A stretch of DNA of 64,000 nucleotides from Anniella stebbinsi (Eukaryota; Chordata; Lepidosauria; Squamata; Anniellidae), in the NCBI GenBank assembly GCA_029215795.1, contig JARDYH010000007.1, positions 60,876,763 to 60,940,762 of the forward strand, read 5' to 3'. The notes beneath the pieces are model-generated. The model ran no database searches and was not told the DNA's origin. It saw nothing but the letters and a program-made list of their open reading frames with translations. This document shows, one piece after another, positions 53,216-63,210 of the stretch. Within the stretch, counting starts at the first letter, position 1; every line of letters starts with the position of its first letter. The position numbers were made by a program, and so were the translations under genes.

Positions 53216-53400
53216 CCCAAGACCATCAAATCAAAGGCGTCTCTAGTTCAGCAACCTGTTTCCCGCAGTGACCAACCAGAGGCTTCTGGGAAGCGCTCCC
53301 CCCCCCCCAAAGCAGACATGAGTGCATCGGTCCTCTGCTGTTGTAGACTGCCTCTGTTGAGGGAGGCTCAATTCAGCTGCGACGGCTTTCAACATTGAAC
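53216..53400 (-). mobile_element. Lizard interspersed SINE-like repeat
   Basis: AACCTGTTTCCCGCAGTGACCAACCAGAGGC, then AAGCAGACATGAGTGCATCGG, a reversed copy of the family at 23655, directly abutting the Sauria SINE. Confidence 0.6.
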
Positions 53401-53749
53401 GTTTGTAAAGATCAAAAAATCTAGCATGCCGACGTATGTCATGTCAAATGCTTTGAAAAATAAACGAGGGCTGCAAACTGTAATTGCAAACAGTTTTGCT
53501 GACTGAAGAGTGGGGGAGGCAGTTTTTGATTGGTGAGGCTGAGCGTTACGGATACACTTTTATTTTCCTTCTTGAGGCTATTTTGGTCTAGCCTTGTAAT
53601 GGACGTGGAACGAGCGCCTAACTCACATGCCCAGTGTGGGGACGGTGTGTCCTCTTGAACACACCAGAACTAACATGCTCATAGCACAAAATGTTGGCAC
53701 AGGGTTGGAGGAGATACCAGACTTTGGCATTTATGGTTGGGTTATGGGG

Positions 53750-53975
53750 GTGTTAACATGGCGTCACGGTTAGAGCGCTGGACTCCGGAGACCCGGGTTC
53801 TAGTCCCCACTCGACCATGAATCTCACTGGGCGACTCTGGGCCAGCCAGTGACTTTCAGCCTAACTTACCTCGCAGGGTTGTTCTGAAGATACAGTGGAG
53901 AAGAGGAGGAGGAACATGTGCTGCCTTGGGCACTTTGAAGGAAAGGCAGTATATAGATGTAACAAATGAATAAAA
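53750..53975 (+). mobile_element. tRNA-derived MIR/CORE-like SINE, full length
   Basis: The tRNA head is visible: CATGGCGTCACGGTTAGAGC (A-box region) and GACCCGGGTTCTAGTCCCC (B box). The core CTCACTGGGCGACTCTGGGCC and CTCGCAGGGTTGTTCTGAAG follow, ending AAAGGCAGTATATAGATG. The head makes it the best reference copy in the window. It is a SINE, not a tRNA gene. Confidence 0.8.
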
Positions 53976-54630
53976 CAAATACGTTGTTGCGTGATGATAG
54001 GTGGTGGCACAAAACTTAGAAACATATTTTGAGGATCATCTGTTCAAAGGAAGATGCATTTATGTCAAGGCCAAAGTCCGAGACCTTGAGTGGAGCCATA
54101 ACCAAACCCACAATTTACTGTGCGACTGCAACTTCCCTCTCACCGCTCACCGCCTTTCTCCAAACAGGATCGGGACAAGCGTTTTAACCCCACTGCAGCG
54201 GTTTGTGCCCTGTAACCCATATGCGACGTGGGCGGATTTTGAGATGAGTTGTTTTCCGTGCTAAAGGAAGCTATCTACAGAGGCCTTTGGCCTCGATTAT
54301 GCTGTGGTTTTTGCTTTATTGTCCTGAATAATTCCTTCAGCTCAACGTGGTCATTTTCTGATCTCTGCTGCGATCAAGGTCCATTCCCACGCGAGACGTG
54401 TTGAATCAGCACGAGGGAGAAAGGGAGTGTGCGGCTTTCTCGGAATAGGAAGCGAGAGGGTAGGAAGGAACCGATCAGCATTCACAACGGAGGGGACTGA
54501 AGTGTCTCGCTGTAGAAGGTTTTCCATTGTCATTTCCAGCTGAATGTTGAAACAGCTGTAAACAAATGTCCCTTTTGACTGGAGGGTCTATTTCTCGTCG
54601 AACAAGATCTGTCCTAGTAAGAGTGCCATA

Positions 54631-54633
54631 CTC

Positions 54634-54699
<66 letters not shown>
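54631..54699. repeat. Compound microsatellite (CTGT)n(CT)n(CA)n
   Basis: Consecutive runs of CTGT, CT and CA units in the order given. Confidence 0.95.
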
Positions 54700-56437
54700 G
54701 GGGTGCATTCCAACAAGGCTTTTACTGTTTAATTGCCCTGCCCTATTTCCTGCGATTTGACGGGGCTTCCAATCCGATGACATCATCCTCCACTTGTAAC
54801 CCTTCCTCGTTTCCCCACCGCTCTTCCGTCTGTTTTCATTGCACACACACACAAATCCATTACAGAGGACAAAACAGAAGAGCTGCACAGCAGATGTCTC
54901 CAGATGGAGGGCGCTGGGCAGTACCTCTCAGGAGGCACCGCACAGCAATGCCAATGTTTTTTCTGAACAGATTTTCAGCTGTAAGAAAAAAGACGGGCAA
55001 AGCGCTGGGAAAACACGGCAGGGTGATGAGTGGAAACCGACGTCGACATCTGGGCGCCCATAAAATTTCGTGACTGCAGTTGGGCAAAACACAATAAACA
55101 ATGTCTCTGGAAGCACCCAGCGTCTCTTGATTGGAGCTCTTAGGAGCTCTCCATCTCAAGGCACCCAATGTCAAAGGGGTAAACTTGTCCCTGCGTTGAG
55201 GCATGGCTAAAATATAGCCAAATACGTACAAAATCGGTCTTTTAAATTGTAAAAATGTGGTCCTGGCATTCACCCTTCGAGGTGAGGCAGGCAAAATGGA
55301 AGGCAAGGAAGCAGAATAGGAAAGATGAAACATCCCTAGGACATCCAGCTGGTTGTTCAGAGCAACTTTTGTTCGTCTTGAGAGATGTACCATTAAGGTT
55401 GGTGCACACATGCAGAAACTGGTTTTAAAAGATGCTGCAAACAGACTAAGAACTAGAGCAAGGGAAGGCAGTGCATTGTCCCTGGGCACCACTATGCCCC
55501 AGGAGGAATTTCTTGGCGCCCTCTACCCTTCCCAATTATTTTTTTAATGTAAACACATTTTCTTATGGGCAGTTGGTATTGTTGTGAAATAGATTTCTGT
55601 TGGCGCTGAAAACTATGGATTCAAAGGAGTTCCTCACTGTGTTGGAGCTCAGACGCCACCTCTGCCTTGTACACCATCTTTTAGGGCAGTCTTATTTGTC
55701 CTTTGCCATGCTTCTCATGTCAGCCATTTTGTGGTGGTGCCCAGGACAGTTTTTCAAGTGGCCCAATGTGCCCACGGCCCGATAAGGTTGCCCTGCTCCT
55801 GAACTAGAGGCTGGTTCTCATCACTATTAAGGGCACATTGTGGTAGCCACTACCATGATATAAAATACACATGGGAAAATATCACACCAAAAATGAGCTG
55901 GTACCGATGCACCCGAAATGCCGTAGGAATGTTTTTTGACTGTCAGGAAGAGATGCACGGAAGGCGTCCGAGGCAACGTTTGTAGCGGCTGGTGCATGAT
56001 TGTAGCAGGTTGTCTTTCTGAAACATATGTCCGGATAATGCTTTTGAGCTGCCCTAAAGTCATTCGCCTCTGTTCAAGTGTAGGGCAGCGAAAGAAGGCC
56101 TTGGTGGTTAATTGGATAATGGCGCTGGATTAGCCGTCGAAGAACTGTCAGCCTTCAGAGAAGGCAAAATGGGTACAGTTGGGAAAGAACAAACGGCCAA
56201 GGCCGAGAGAGACGGGCTCAGCATCAGCCACCGGTTTGCAGTCTGGCCTTGGACATGGGAAGCATGCGCCTGTTCATCGACATCCTTGGGCTGCTTCCAC
56301 ACCACCTAGAAGCCATGAAATTTGGTACACGCCCTCTCCGAGAAACAAAGAGAATAGCATGCTTTTGCATATGAAAGGTCAAACCTCAAATAAAATGTGG
56401 GGTTTTACACTTAATGGCAAAATGAATGAACTATATT

Positions 56438-56462
56438 CTTTCTTTCTTTCTTTCTTTTTTTG
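56438..56462. repeat. (TTTC)n microsatellite
   Basis: Five TTCT/TTTC units followed by a T run. Confidence 0.85.
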
Positions 56463-56617
56463 CGAGTTACATTTGCTGTAAATTGGTCACCCTTTATTCC
56501 ATTTTGCAGAAATATGATACAAGTTTGGTTTTCAACGTTTTAGTTATCCTACGACGATAACTTTTTGGACATTTCAAATAATTTTGGGACACTTGTACGT
56601 AGATGCATCTTCCGTTT

Positions 56618-56723
56618 CTAATTGTGTATATGAATTCTCGGTGATTTATGCTTCATCGTGATTTGCGCTTCTAATCGTGTATATGAATTCTCGGTGATTT
56701 ATGCTTCATCGTGATTTGCGCTT
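56618..56723. repeat. 53 bp tandem duplication
   Basis: Two head-to-tail copies (56618-56670 and 56671-56723), starting CTAATTGTGTATATGAATTC and CTAATCGTGTATATGAATTC. They differ at only one base. Confidence 0.95.
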
Positions 56724-57539
56724 GTACTGGTCGTAACAGAATAAGAATAAACAAAACGACCCAGGGCATGACCTTTAGATTGTGATAGACGGCTGTAGTT
56801 CAACATGGCAAGCCAAGTCGCCGAACTATTGGGCTGTGTGAAGTTATTCCATATTTACATTCCTGGATTTAATTGCTGTGCGGGGTGGAGTGTAGTAGCA
56901 GACAGAAATGTTTATGTCTTCTTGCAGATGTGACTTGTATTTGCATATATCTGTATTACAGCGAATGTCTGAAATCATGGCCAAATCCACACCTCGCGTC
57001 ACACCGATATGATTCCGCCATCATGACGCTTTATCCCTCTTTCACATTTATACCTCGTAGGACGGACAATGACAGCTGTTGCGGTATTTTGGGTGATATG
57101 GAATGAAAAGCGGGAAATGATGCTAGGAAAGCAGCATGCAGAATTCATAATGTGCCCCAACAGTTATCGGTTCGCTTCAATACCAGCGAAAAACATTGAA
57201 CTCTGCCTTTCTACCAAAACATGGCATACATCTTCTCCTTCTCTGCAGCCCTGTTGCCTGGGGCCAGTGAGCAAGCCGGTTGCAAGGGTGAAGGGGGAGG
57301 AAAAATTCCAGGGGGCTTTTGCCAGTGGGCTCCTGAGGCTGTCAGTGGCATGCCCACCCTTGGCTCCCTGTAGCCATCCATCCTTTTGGTGGCGCAAAAG
57401 AAGTAGGACACCTGTAGTCTCTGCAACCACAAATTTAATAATGGGTATCTCATCAGAGGCATGCCGCTGGCGCCCTAATGCTAATTATATTGCCTTAGTA
57501 TTATCCAATGCAGCAATTTTAATTCTTAGCACAAGAGCA

Positions 57540-57790
57540 TAAGAACTGCTTGCAAGATCGGACCAAAGATGCATCTAATCCTTCAGTCGGCTTCTGAAAT
57601 CAGCCAATTAGATGCACTTGAAAGTTTACAACGGAGTCAGATGGCATCTTTTAAGTCGTTACGCATTTCTCGTGCCGTAATCTTTCACAAGCCAGCATCC
57701 ACTGATGCCAGGAGCGGGACATGAAAGTGAGGATCGCCCTTTGCTGCTTGAGAGCTAGATACTGGAGACACAGAGAGACTGCCCCTGAAC
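57540..57790 (-). mobile_element. Lizard interspersed SINE-like repeat
   Basis: GCAAGATCGGACCAAAGATGC, then GCCAGCATCCACTGATGCCAGG, GACATGAAAGTGAGGATCGCC and CTAGATACTGGAGACACAGAG: a reversed, diverged copy. Confidence 0.5.
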
Positions 57791-57849
57791 ATGGAGGTTC
57801 CATCGTCAATGACGGCAAATAGCAGCCAATAGACCTGGCTTCCATGCCT

Positions 57850-58730
57850 GTGTTAGCGTATCTATTACAACGAGCGAAATATAATAGTATAAATTATAAC
57901 ATAGCCTCTGTTGCCTTTCGCTGTTTAATTTCCCAGCGGCACCAGATGATGGACAGCCCAGTGCTGCAGTGACTTCTTGGAAAAAAGCATCATGGTCCGT
58001 TATGCGTCACTGACACATACAAGCTTGATTCTGTGGTCACCAAGTGAGGAGTAGGCACGTATGAATTGGCCTTCCGTGCCATGTGTGAAAACACCCCTAA
58101 TCTATCTCTTCCCTACCCTGTTCACTGTACTTAGCGTGAAGAAATATTTTGGCAGCACGATCTTTGGAGATGCTATTGCGATTGAAATGTTTCATTCCAT
58201 CTAGATCTGATTAGCTGCTCATGGCTGGCTCCCATCTGCCATATAGTCTGAAGACAATTCAGGAGGGATGTTACTTCTGGTCTCACGTTCCCTTTTTTAA
58301 TCCAGGGTGAAGCTGTTCTAGCAGGGGGTGCGGAGGTTGCAGCTGGGACTGAACGGGGCTTTTATAGTGTGAAAGCAGCAAAACTGCAGCACTAGAAACC
58401 TCCTTGCAGCTGCCCTCCATGGCGGGAGTCTGGATTGAAATGGTTGTTTATGATTGATGTAGGGTTTTAATGAACAGCCTTTGAGCTTGTTTTTGCTTGC
58501 AACCACCTGAGAAGTAGGTCATTGTTACTCCCATTTTATAGATGGGAAGCTGATTGCCAATTGCCCAAGGCCTCTGAACCACACTGACTCTCTCTGGTGG
58601 CTACACGCAACGCCGTCAAAAACACTGAACGCCAAAAGCTGCCTTTCCTCCTCTGCATATCACCCCAGCTTTTCTTGGGTTGATTTTGTGCTACATTTTT
58701 TCTAGCTGTGGCTGCCACCAGAGACCCTTC
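57850..58730. other. FAM83G intron 1, unrecognised
   Basis: No exon or clear repeat was found, apart from a possible MIR-like remnant (CAACCACCTGAGAAGTAGGTCATTGTTACTCCC) near 58500-58560. Confidence 0.35.
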
Positions 58731-58734
58731 CACT

Positions 58735-58758
58735 CCTCTTCTTCTTCTTCTTCTTCTT

Positions 58759-58816
<58 letters not shown>
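58735..58816. repeat. Compound microsatellite (CTT)n(ATT)n
   Basis: About eighteen CTT units followed by about nine ATT units. Confidence 0.95.
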
Positions 58817-58817
<1 letters not shown>

Positions 58818-59519
58818 ATTTCAACCAATGCTGAGGTTCTGGCTAGGAGCATGTGACATGCTAGCGGAGGAGAAGGTGTCACTGAGCATGTTCAGGGTGC
58901 ATTTCCCCACTGAGTAACTGCGTGCTTCTGGCGTTAGAGGGAGCAATGTTTCCAGATCAGAAGCTGGTACTTTACAAGACAGCATGAACCCCAGAGGGTG
59001 AAACAATGAATGAAATAGAGAGCTACAGAAGCGCCTTCCCGAGTGCAACTTTGCTTGGCTTTGATCCATGCTGATGGGATGGCAAATGTGGAAACACCAA
59101 AGCACCCTAAGCAAAACCGGGGCGACTCTCCCTTTATGCCTATAGTGATCAGTGGCCACAGTAACCAGCAAACAAGGATATAAGAGCTGGTAAAAATAAA
59201 CAATTCATAATAACTAACCTCCCCCTATTCCTGACACTTTAAACCAACAATCATTCCACCAATCAACAAAACCCACCCACCCACCGCGAATCCTCTGGGG
59301 GATTGGATCGGTGCCGGAGAGCTTATCTGTCACCGAGTAGGATAGCAGCAATAAATACGGACATGATGAGCTCATTCAGGAGCAGACCAGACTTGCCTTA
59401 TGCGTCATCCTCCAGACAAAGTTCTGGGGGAGAAAATGGGATGTTTAAATTGGCCAAGGGGCCATCTAACCCTCCTCCCTCCCCCTCAAACAACACGGCA
59501 CACAGTGGGCTTGTCTCAC

Positions 59520-59999
59520 CTTCTGAGCCTGGAAGATCATCTTGCGGACAACTTCCTTGATGTGGGGCTGATAATCAATGGGGGGTTGCATGTAGACGGT
59601 GGCCCGGGTCACTCCACGGTACGCGATGGTCTCTGGCCATCCCAAGTCCAGTTGTGGGATGGAGCGGTCGGATCTCTCCGGCCAGTAATCAGAAGAAGGT
59701 GCTGGGCCTTGTTCTCCATTCTGGGTGTTAAAGTCCACCTGCTCATCTCCACGGGGGATGAATTCCGAACTGGGGTCGTATGTTTCCAGCGTATCCAAGA
59801 CCCTTTTGAGCTCCAGCTCAGAAAGGAAGTCCCGGATGTTCTCCTTCTTGAGAACTTCATAGAAAGCATCTGGACCTTTCGAGACCAGAGCTTCCAATGC
59901 CAACCTCTGTTCTTCACTGTAGAAGAACTCTGGCTTGGATTCGCTGGATCTCCAGTTGACATGACTGTCATCCAGACACTGCACCTGCGAGTAAGCCAT
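59520..59999 (-). CDS. FAM83G: FAM83G coding exon 1 (start codon, first half of DUF1669)
   Basis: The exon encodes residues 1-160, starting MAYSQVQCLDDSHVNWRSSE and ending KEVVRKMIFQAQK. The ATG context, with A at -3 and G at +4, is a strong Kozak site. It includes the FAM83 motifs EEQRLALEALV, YEVLKKENIRDFLSELELKR and DRSIPQLDLGWPE. Residues 75-100, a variable acidic loop, are shorter than in human as recalled, which explains an offset of about 14 residues. The donor is CAGAAG|gtgaga, phase 0. The sequence before the ATG lacks a pyrimidine tract, so the 5' UTR is probably continuous with this exon. Confidence 0.94.
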
Positions 60000-60640
60000 G
60001 ATTCCTAGTTTGTTTTTTAAAGTGTGTTCACCAATAATAAATAAAATGAGTTACTTAAAGAAATAATTTAGCGCTGTGTATCCCTGAGTGAAAAGATCAG
60101 CAGCTAGAAGCGTCCCTTTTTGAAGCTTTTTTGCAATTCTTTCAAACAGTTTCCCTTTTAGGTTTCTATTTTTTATAATTTTAAAAAAGTTCCTCTGATA
60201 CTTAAAGGCGACTTTCAGATGACGAATTCAGTCTCTCAGGTTTGGTTGTCACCTCATCTCAGTGGAGTCCAAAGCATGGATGGGACGAAAAGGTTCACTC
60301 AAGTTTCTCTCCCCAAATCCTTGAAAAGAGACAAGACCCGATGGACAAGGGCATTCGCACAACCTGATGCCTGCAAATGCTCAAAAGTTTCAGCAGTGTT
60401 GAAATCCTCTCTCGTTTGATCCTTTCCCACTAACCTTCAGACCGTTTGCTTTCTCTGCCTCTTACTTTCAAAATCCCCATAAGAATACATTAATTAAAAA
60501 AAAAAAGTTACGAAACTTTCCAGAGTTGAGTAAATAGCAGTTGGGAACAGGATATTGGTTTTGGCGGAGGGTGTTTTGATCTTTCCCTTTTTAAAAATCT
60601 CTCTCGCTGATCCGCAATGTCTTTGAACAGGAATAAAGGA
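60000..60640 (-). other. FAM83G: Probable FAM83G 5' UTR and upstream sequence
   Basis: The ATG at 59999 is preceded on the minus strand by an AT-rich stretch without a good splice acceptor (no pyrimidine tract before the nearest AG). The first coding exon therefore probably extends as 5' UTR into this interval. No repeat family was recognised here, in contrast to the neighbouring introns. The transcription start is not determined. Confidence 0.4.
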
Positions 60641-60900
60641 GGGCAGTTTTTATTTTCTCCAACTATCTCCTGTCGTCCGGCTTTTGCCTTCCGGATCTGG
60701 ATTTCACTCTCAGGTGGCTGGAGATACGTGGAGAGATCTTGCCGGTTGGCAGCCCAGAGCCCGGCAAGTGGCAGCCAGGAATGAAATCACAAGAGGAAGG
60801 GGAGGGGGAAAAGAGAGCGGAGGAACAGAACGAGCGGAGCAGCAGCAGGAGGCGGCTGAGTCAATTGCTCCTCCCTGCACCACCTGTAGTCACATGCCTG
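60640..60900 (-). promoter_or_regulatory. FAM83G: Candidate FAM83G promoter region with AP-1 site
   Basis: This is a non-repetitive, relatively CpG- and GC-rich segment 0.65-0.9 kb upstream of the FAM83G ATG. On the minus strand it holds a purine/pyrimidine-skewed block and a palindromic TGACTCA element (AP-1/TRE) at 60863-60857. No TATA box was seen. The location fits a promoter, but nothing in the sequence proves it. Confidence 0.35.
60857..60863. promoter_or_regulatory. AP-1 (TRE) consensus site TGAGTCA
   Basis: This is an exact match to the AP-1 consensus in the candidate FAM83G promoter. AP-1 drives many epidermal genes, and FAM83G loss causes thickened palm, paw or footpad skin in mammals, so the link is plausible. 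A 7-mer occurs by chance about once per 8 kb on both strands. Confidence 0.3.
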
Positions 60901-62100
60901 CCTGCCTGCGGATCGTTCCCGCCTGCCCCATTAACTCCTTCAGTTATGCTGAACATGCATGCTTCTCTCTGGGTCTGAGGCAGGCGGGGGAAGGCAGGAA
61001 ACTGACTCACATGTGGAAGTCCGGCTCTGTACTCTTCTGCATCAGGCCAGGGAAGGAGGGAGGGGCAGAGGCTGGCCCTGGGCTTCAAGTTATCAGGTTA
61101 AAACCAATGCTGTGTGTGTTCTGCAGGGCAGGCGAGTCTCCAACGTGCTTTTATGTTTGGAATGGGACGGGACCGGATCCCGTTTGATCCTCTTCCCACA
61201 AGCCTTGTTGGATCCTTTGAAGCTGGGGCGGGCCTGCTCTGGAAGGATATGTAACAGCTTTACAGGGCTTGTTTACGGGGAATTAAGTCCAGCCCACTGT
61301 GTTCAATGGGGTTTACTTCCCAGTAGAGGGGTGCAAAACCTTTCCCTGCCTCCTCTTGCTTGTTCTACCACGACTTTTTCTCTCCCCTCCTTTCTCCCTT
61401 CCCAACTGGCTACAGGAGGAGGAACAGGTTGCTCTCGTCAGAGGACTGAACTGGTCGTTTGCAGACGGCTTTTGAAACTAGGCTGAGGCCCGCAAGTTGC
61501 CCACTCCTGGTGTGTCGGAAAGTCCGGTGTGACTTACAGCAGAGTTGTTTCATATAGAGAAAGCGTGGCAACACAGCATTTAGTAATAGAGGCAACAGCA
61601 CAGGCTAGAGCCAGTCTAGAAGAAACCAACTTCCTTTAGTAGTGTTTTTATACACATCTGCAGAGAAGGGTATTGGACACTGTTTAACTACAAGCATGCG
61701 GTAGCGTTCGGGGTACAAGCGTAAGTGAGCGAAGGCATGAGACGTAGTTACTTGCTTCCTCTCTGGAAGACAGTCACTTGGCACTTGCGGCAGAGGAAGA
61801 AGGAAGAGGAAGGGGAGGGAGCGGGAAATAGGAAATGATAAAGCTACAGGAGATTCTCTGTCACCCCCTAGTGTCTGGAAGCATGCGGAGTTGTTCCTAT
61901 TGTACAACATAGTGGAAGTGTCTTCTGGAATGGGTTTCAGGTGTGTGTGTGTGTGAACAGGAAGAGACTAAGAATGGTGTTGTTTACCAGACCTGGAGAG
62001 AAGATGGTCATGGAGCAGGACTATATTTGGAAATAAGAATGCAAGGACAGAGGGCAAGGCTGTGGAGAGCTTTCAAGAGAAGGGGTTTATGCTGATTATA
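60901..62100. other. SLC5A10 intron 9, upstream side of FAM83G, unrecognised
   Basis: No exon or clear repeat, apart from a short (GT)n at about 61940. Candidate distal promoter sequence of FAM83G on the minus strand. Confidence 0.35.
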
Positions 62101-62109
62101 TGTAGGGAT

Positions 62110-62500
62110 GATAATGATGATGATTTATTACATTTATATACCGCTTCATAGCCGGAGCTGCTTGGGCGGTTTACAAAAATTAAAACTTTGGACATTAAAA
62201 ATTGATATACGAAATTTAAAACAATAAAAACATAAAATCAGACAACATATACAAACAATGTACATTTAAAACAGCTGCGAGCTCTCAGCAAGGCCTAAAT
62301 GTAGTTCTGGGGGTCACTTAAAAACTCAGTATATGCTGTTAAATGCCTGGAAAAAGAGGAAAGCCTTGACCTGGTGCTGAAAAGATAACAATGTTGGCGC
62401 CAGGTAAGCCTCATCAGGAAGATCATTCCATAATTGGGGAGCCACCACTGAGAAGGCCCTCTCCCTCATTGCCATCCTCCGAGCTACTCAGTGCTGGAAC
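62110..62500 (-). mobile_element. L2-type LINE 3' end
   Basis: A reversed copy: (GAT)n, ATATACCGCTTCATAGCCGG, A-rich 3' UTR, then TTGGCGCCAGGTAAGCCTCA, ATTCCATAATTGGGGAGCCA and GAGAAGGCCCTCTCCCTCAT, the reversed end of the polymerase frame. Very close to the copy at 6053. Confidence 0.85.
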
Positions 62501-62564
62501 CAGGTTTTAGGGGTCCTTGGGGAAGACATCCTGCAGGGGGGAGACCCTCCCTCAGTGAATCTAC

Positions 62565-62820
62565 CTTCCCACCGCCCTTGTCACCAGCTGCTCTTGGTCA
62601 TCATCCTCTTCCTCATCATGACTACTGCTTGCTTGCTCGACTGGCAGCAGGCAGGTGAGCAAGGAGGCCACGGCATCTGCTCCTCCTCCTTCCTTCTCAC
62701 CATCGCCGTCGTCTGGGCCAGAGCAAGAGGCAGGTGAAGAGGCAGGTTGCAATGGGGAAGAGGAGGAGCGATTCCAGGGGGCTCTTGACGGTGGCCCTTG
62801 GCAGGTGCCCAACCCTCCGT
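62565..62820. repeat. Dispersed repeat, inverted partner of 50780-51015
   Basis: TCACCAGCTGCTCTTGGTCA, GCTGCTTGCTTGCTCGAC-like sequence, GAGCAAGGAGGCCACGGC and GGTGAAGAGGCAGGTTGCAAT are reverse complements of blocks at 50780-51015. Short translated stretches (QVAMG then SRGLL) agree between the two, but this reflects shared repeat ancestry rather than a gene. Confidence 0.65.
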
Positions 62821-63102
62821 CCCCTCGGCATGGCCCTGGAGCCGGTGAAGGGATTTGGGGAGGGGTCCCACATAGCCACGATGACGAGAGAGAGAGGGAA
62901 GCCATTTTGGCCGCACACTTGCCTACAATGTGCTTCTCAGGTTACACTACACATCCCAAAATGAGCTTTGCCAGCATCGGCGTTGAGTTTGAGCTTTTTG
63001 GCTTTGTCGATCTCAGCCCCCCCCTCCCCCCGGTTCTCCTCAGCCAGGTGTGCCACGTGGCAGGGAGCCCAGGACGTTGACCATTTTCCTCTCTTGTTTC
63101 AG

Positions 63103-63210
63103 ATGCGGTTGGCTGCGTCGACCCTGATGAATGCACCCGGGTCTGCGGGGCTGAGGTGGGCTGCTCCAACATCGCCTACCCCAAACTGGTGATTGAGCTC
63201 ATGCCCAGTG
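63103..63210 (+). CDS. SLC5A10: SLC5A10 exon 10 (Cys-rich extracellular loop)
   Basis: The exon encodes residues 330-365 plus one base: [20 protein letters not shown], then [17 protein letters not shown]. The four cysteines are the conserved extracellular cluster of SGLT proteins. The acceptor is ctcttgtttcag|AT and the donor AGTG|gtaagc, phase 1. The preceding intron is 32 kb because FAM83G exons 1-4 sit in it. No exon 11 was seen in the last 790 bases. Confidence 0.95.

Larger units (their letters stand above)
53976..57535. other. FAM83G intron 1, left half, mostly unrecognised
   Basis: Apart from microsatellites, a 53 bp tandem duplication and a repeat fragment (57250-57400), no feature was recognised. 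A 210-codon minus-strand frame (54860-55492) is open but has no splice or homology support. Confidence 0.4.
25404..59999 (-). other. FAM83G: FAM83G gene (PAWS1), complete coding region in five exons
   Basis: FAM83G/PAWS1 belongs to the FAM83 family, whose N-terminal DUF1669 (a PLD-like fold without phospholipase activity) anchors casein kinase 1 isoforms. PAWS1 also associates with SMAD1 and acts in Wnt signalling. Five exons splice in phase to 160+56+41+507+136 = 900 codons; human is about 823 residues as recalled. DUF1669 spans roughly residues 10-295. Landmarks with a constant offset of 14 from human numbering are D248 (human D262, in VDGD), K251 (human R265) and F282 (human F296, CK1 binding). 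Ala34, mutated in human palmoplantar keratoderma, is conserved. The C-terminal half is low-complexity with PPVPKPRTVPV, an acidic patch, RRRHSDS, and a conserved end motif PLGIPLSKLSQSKHLK. All introns are GT/AG. The gene is antisense to SLC5A10, as in mammals. Confidence 0.93.

Noticed and set aside
53756..53830. tRNA-like sequence with A and B boxes
   Set aside because: It is continuous with a SINE body, lacks a complete cloverleaf and is not a functional tRNA gene.
54860..55492. 210-codon open frame on the minus strand in FAM83G intron 1
   Set aside because: Its predicted protein shows no recognised domain, repeats or splice support, and its length is possible by chance in 64 kb searched in six frames. 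An antisense search or RNA-seq reads would be needed to revive it.
58708..58917. Poly-Leu/Ile hydrophobic frame resembling a membrane segment
   Set aside because: It is a translation of the (CTT)n(ATT)n microsatellite.
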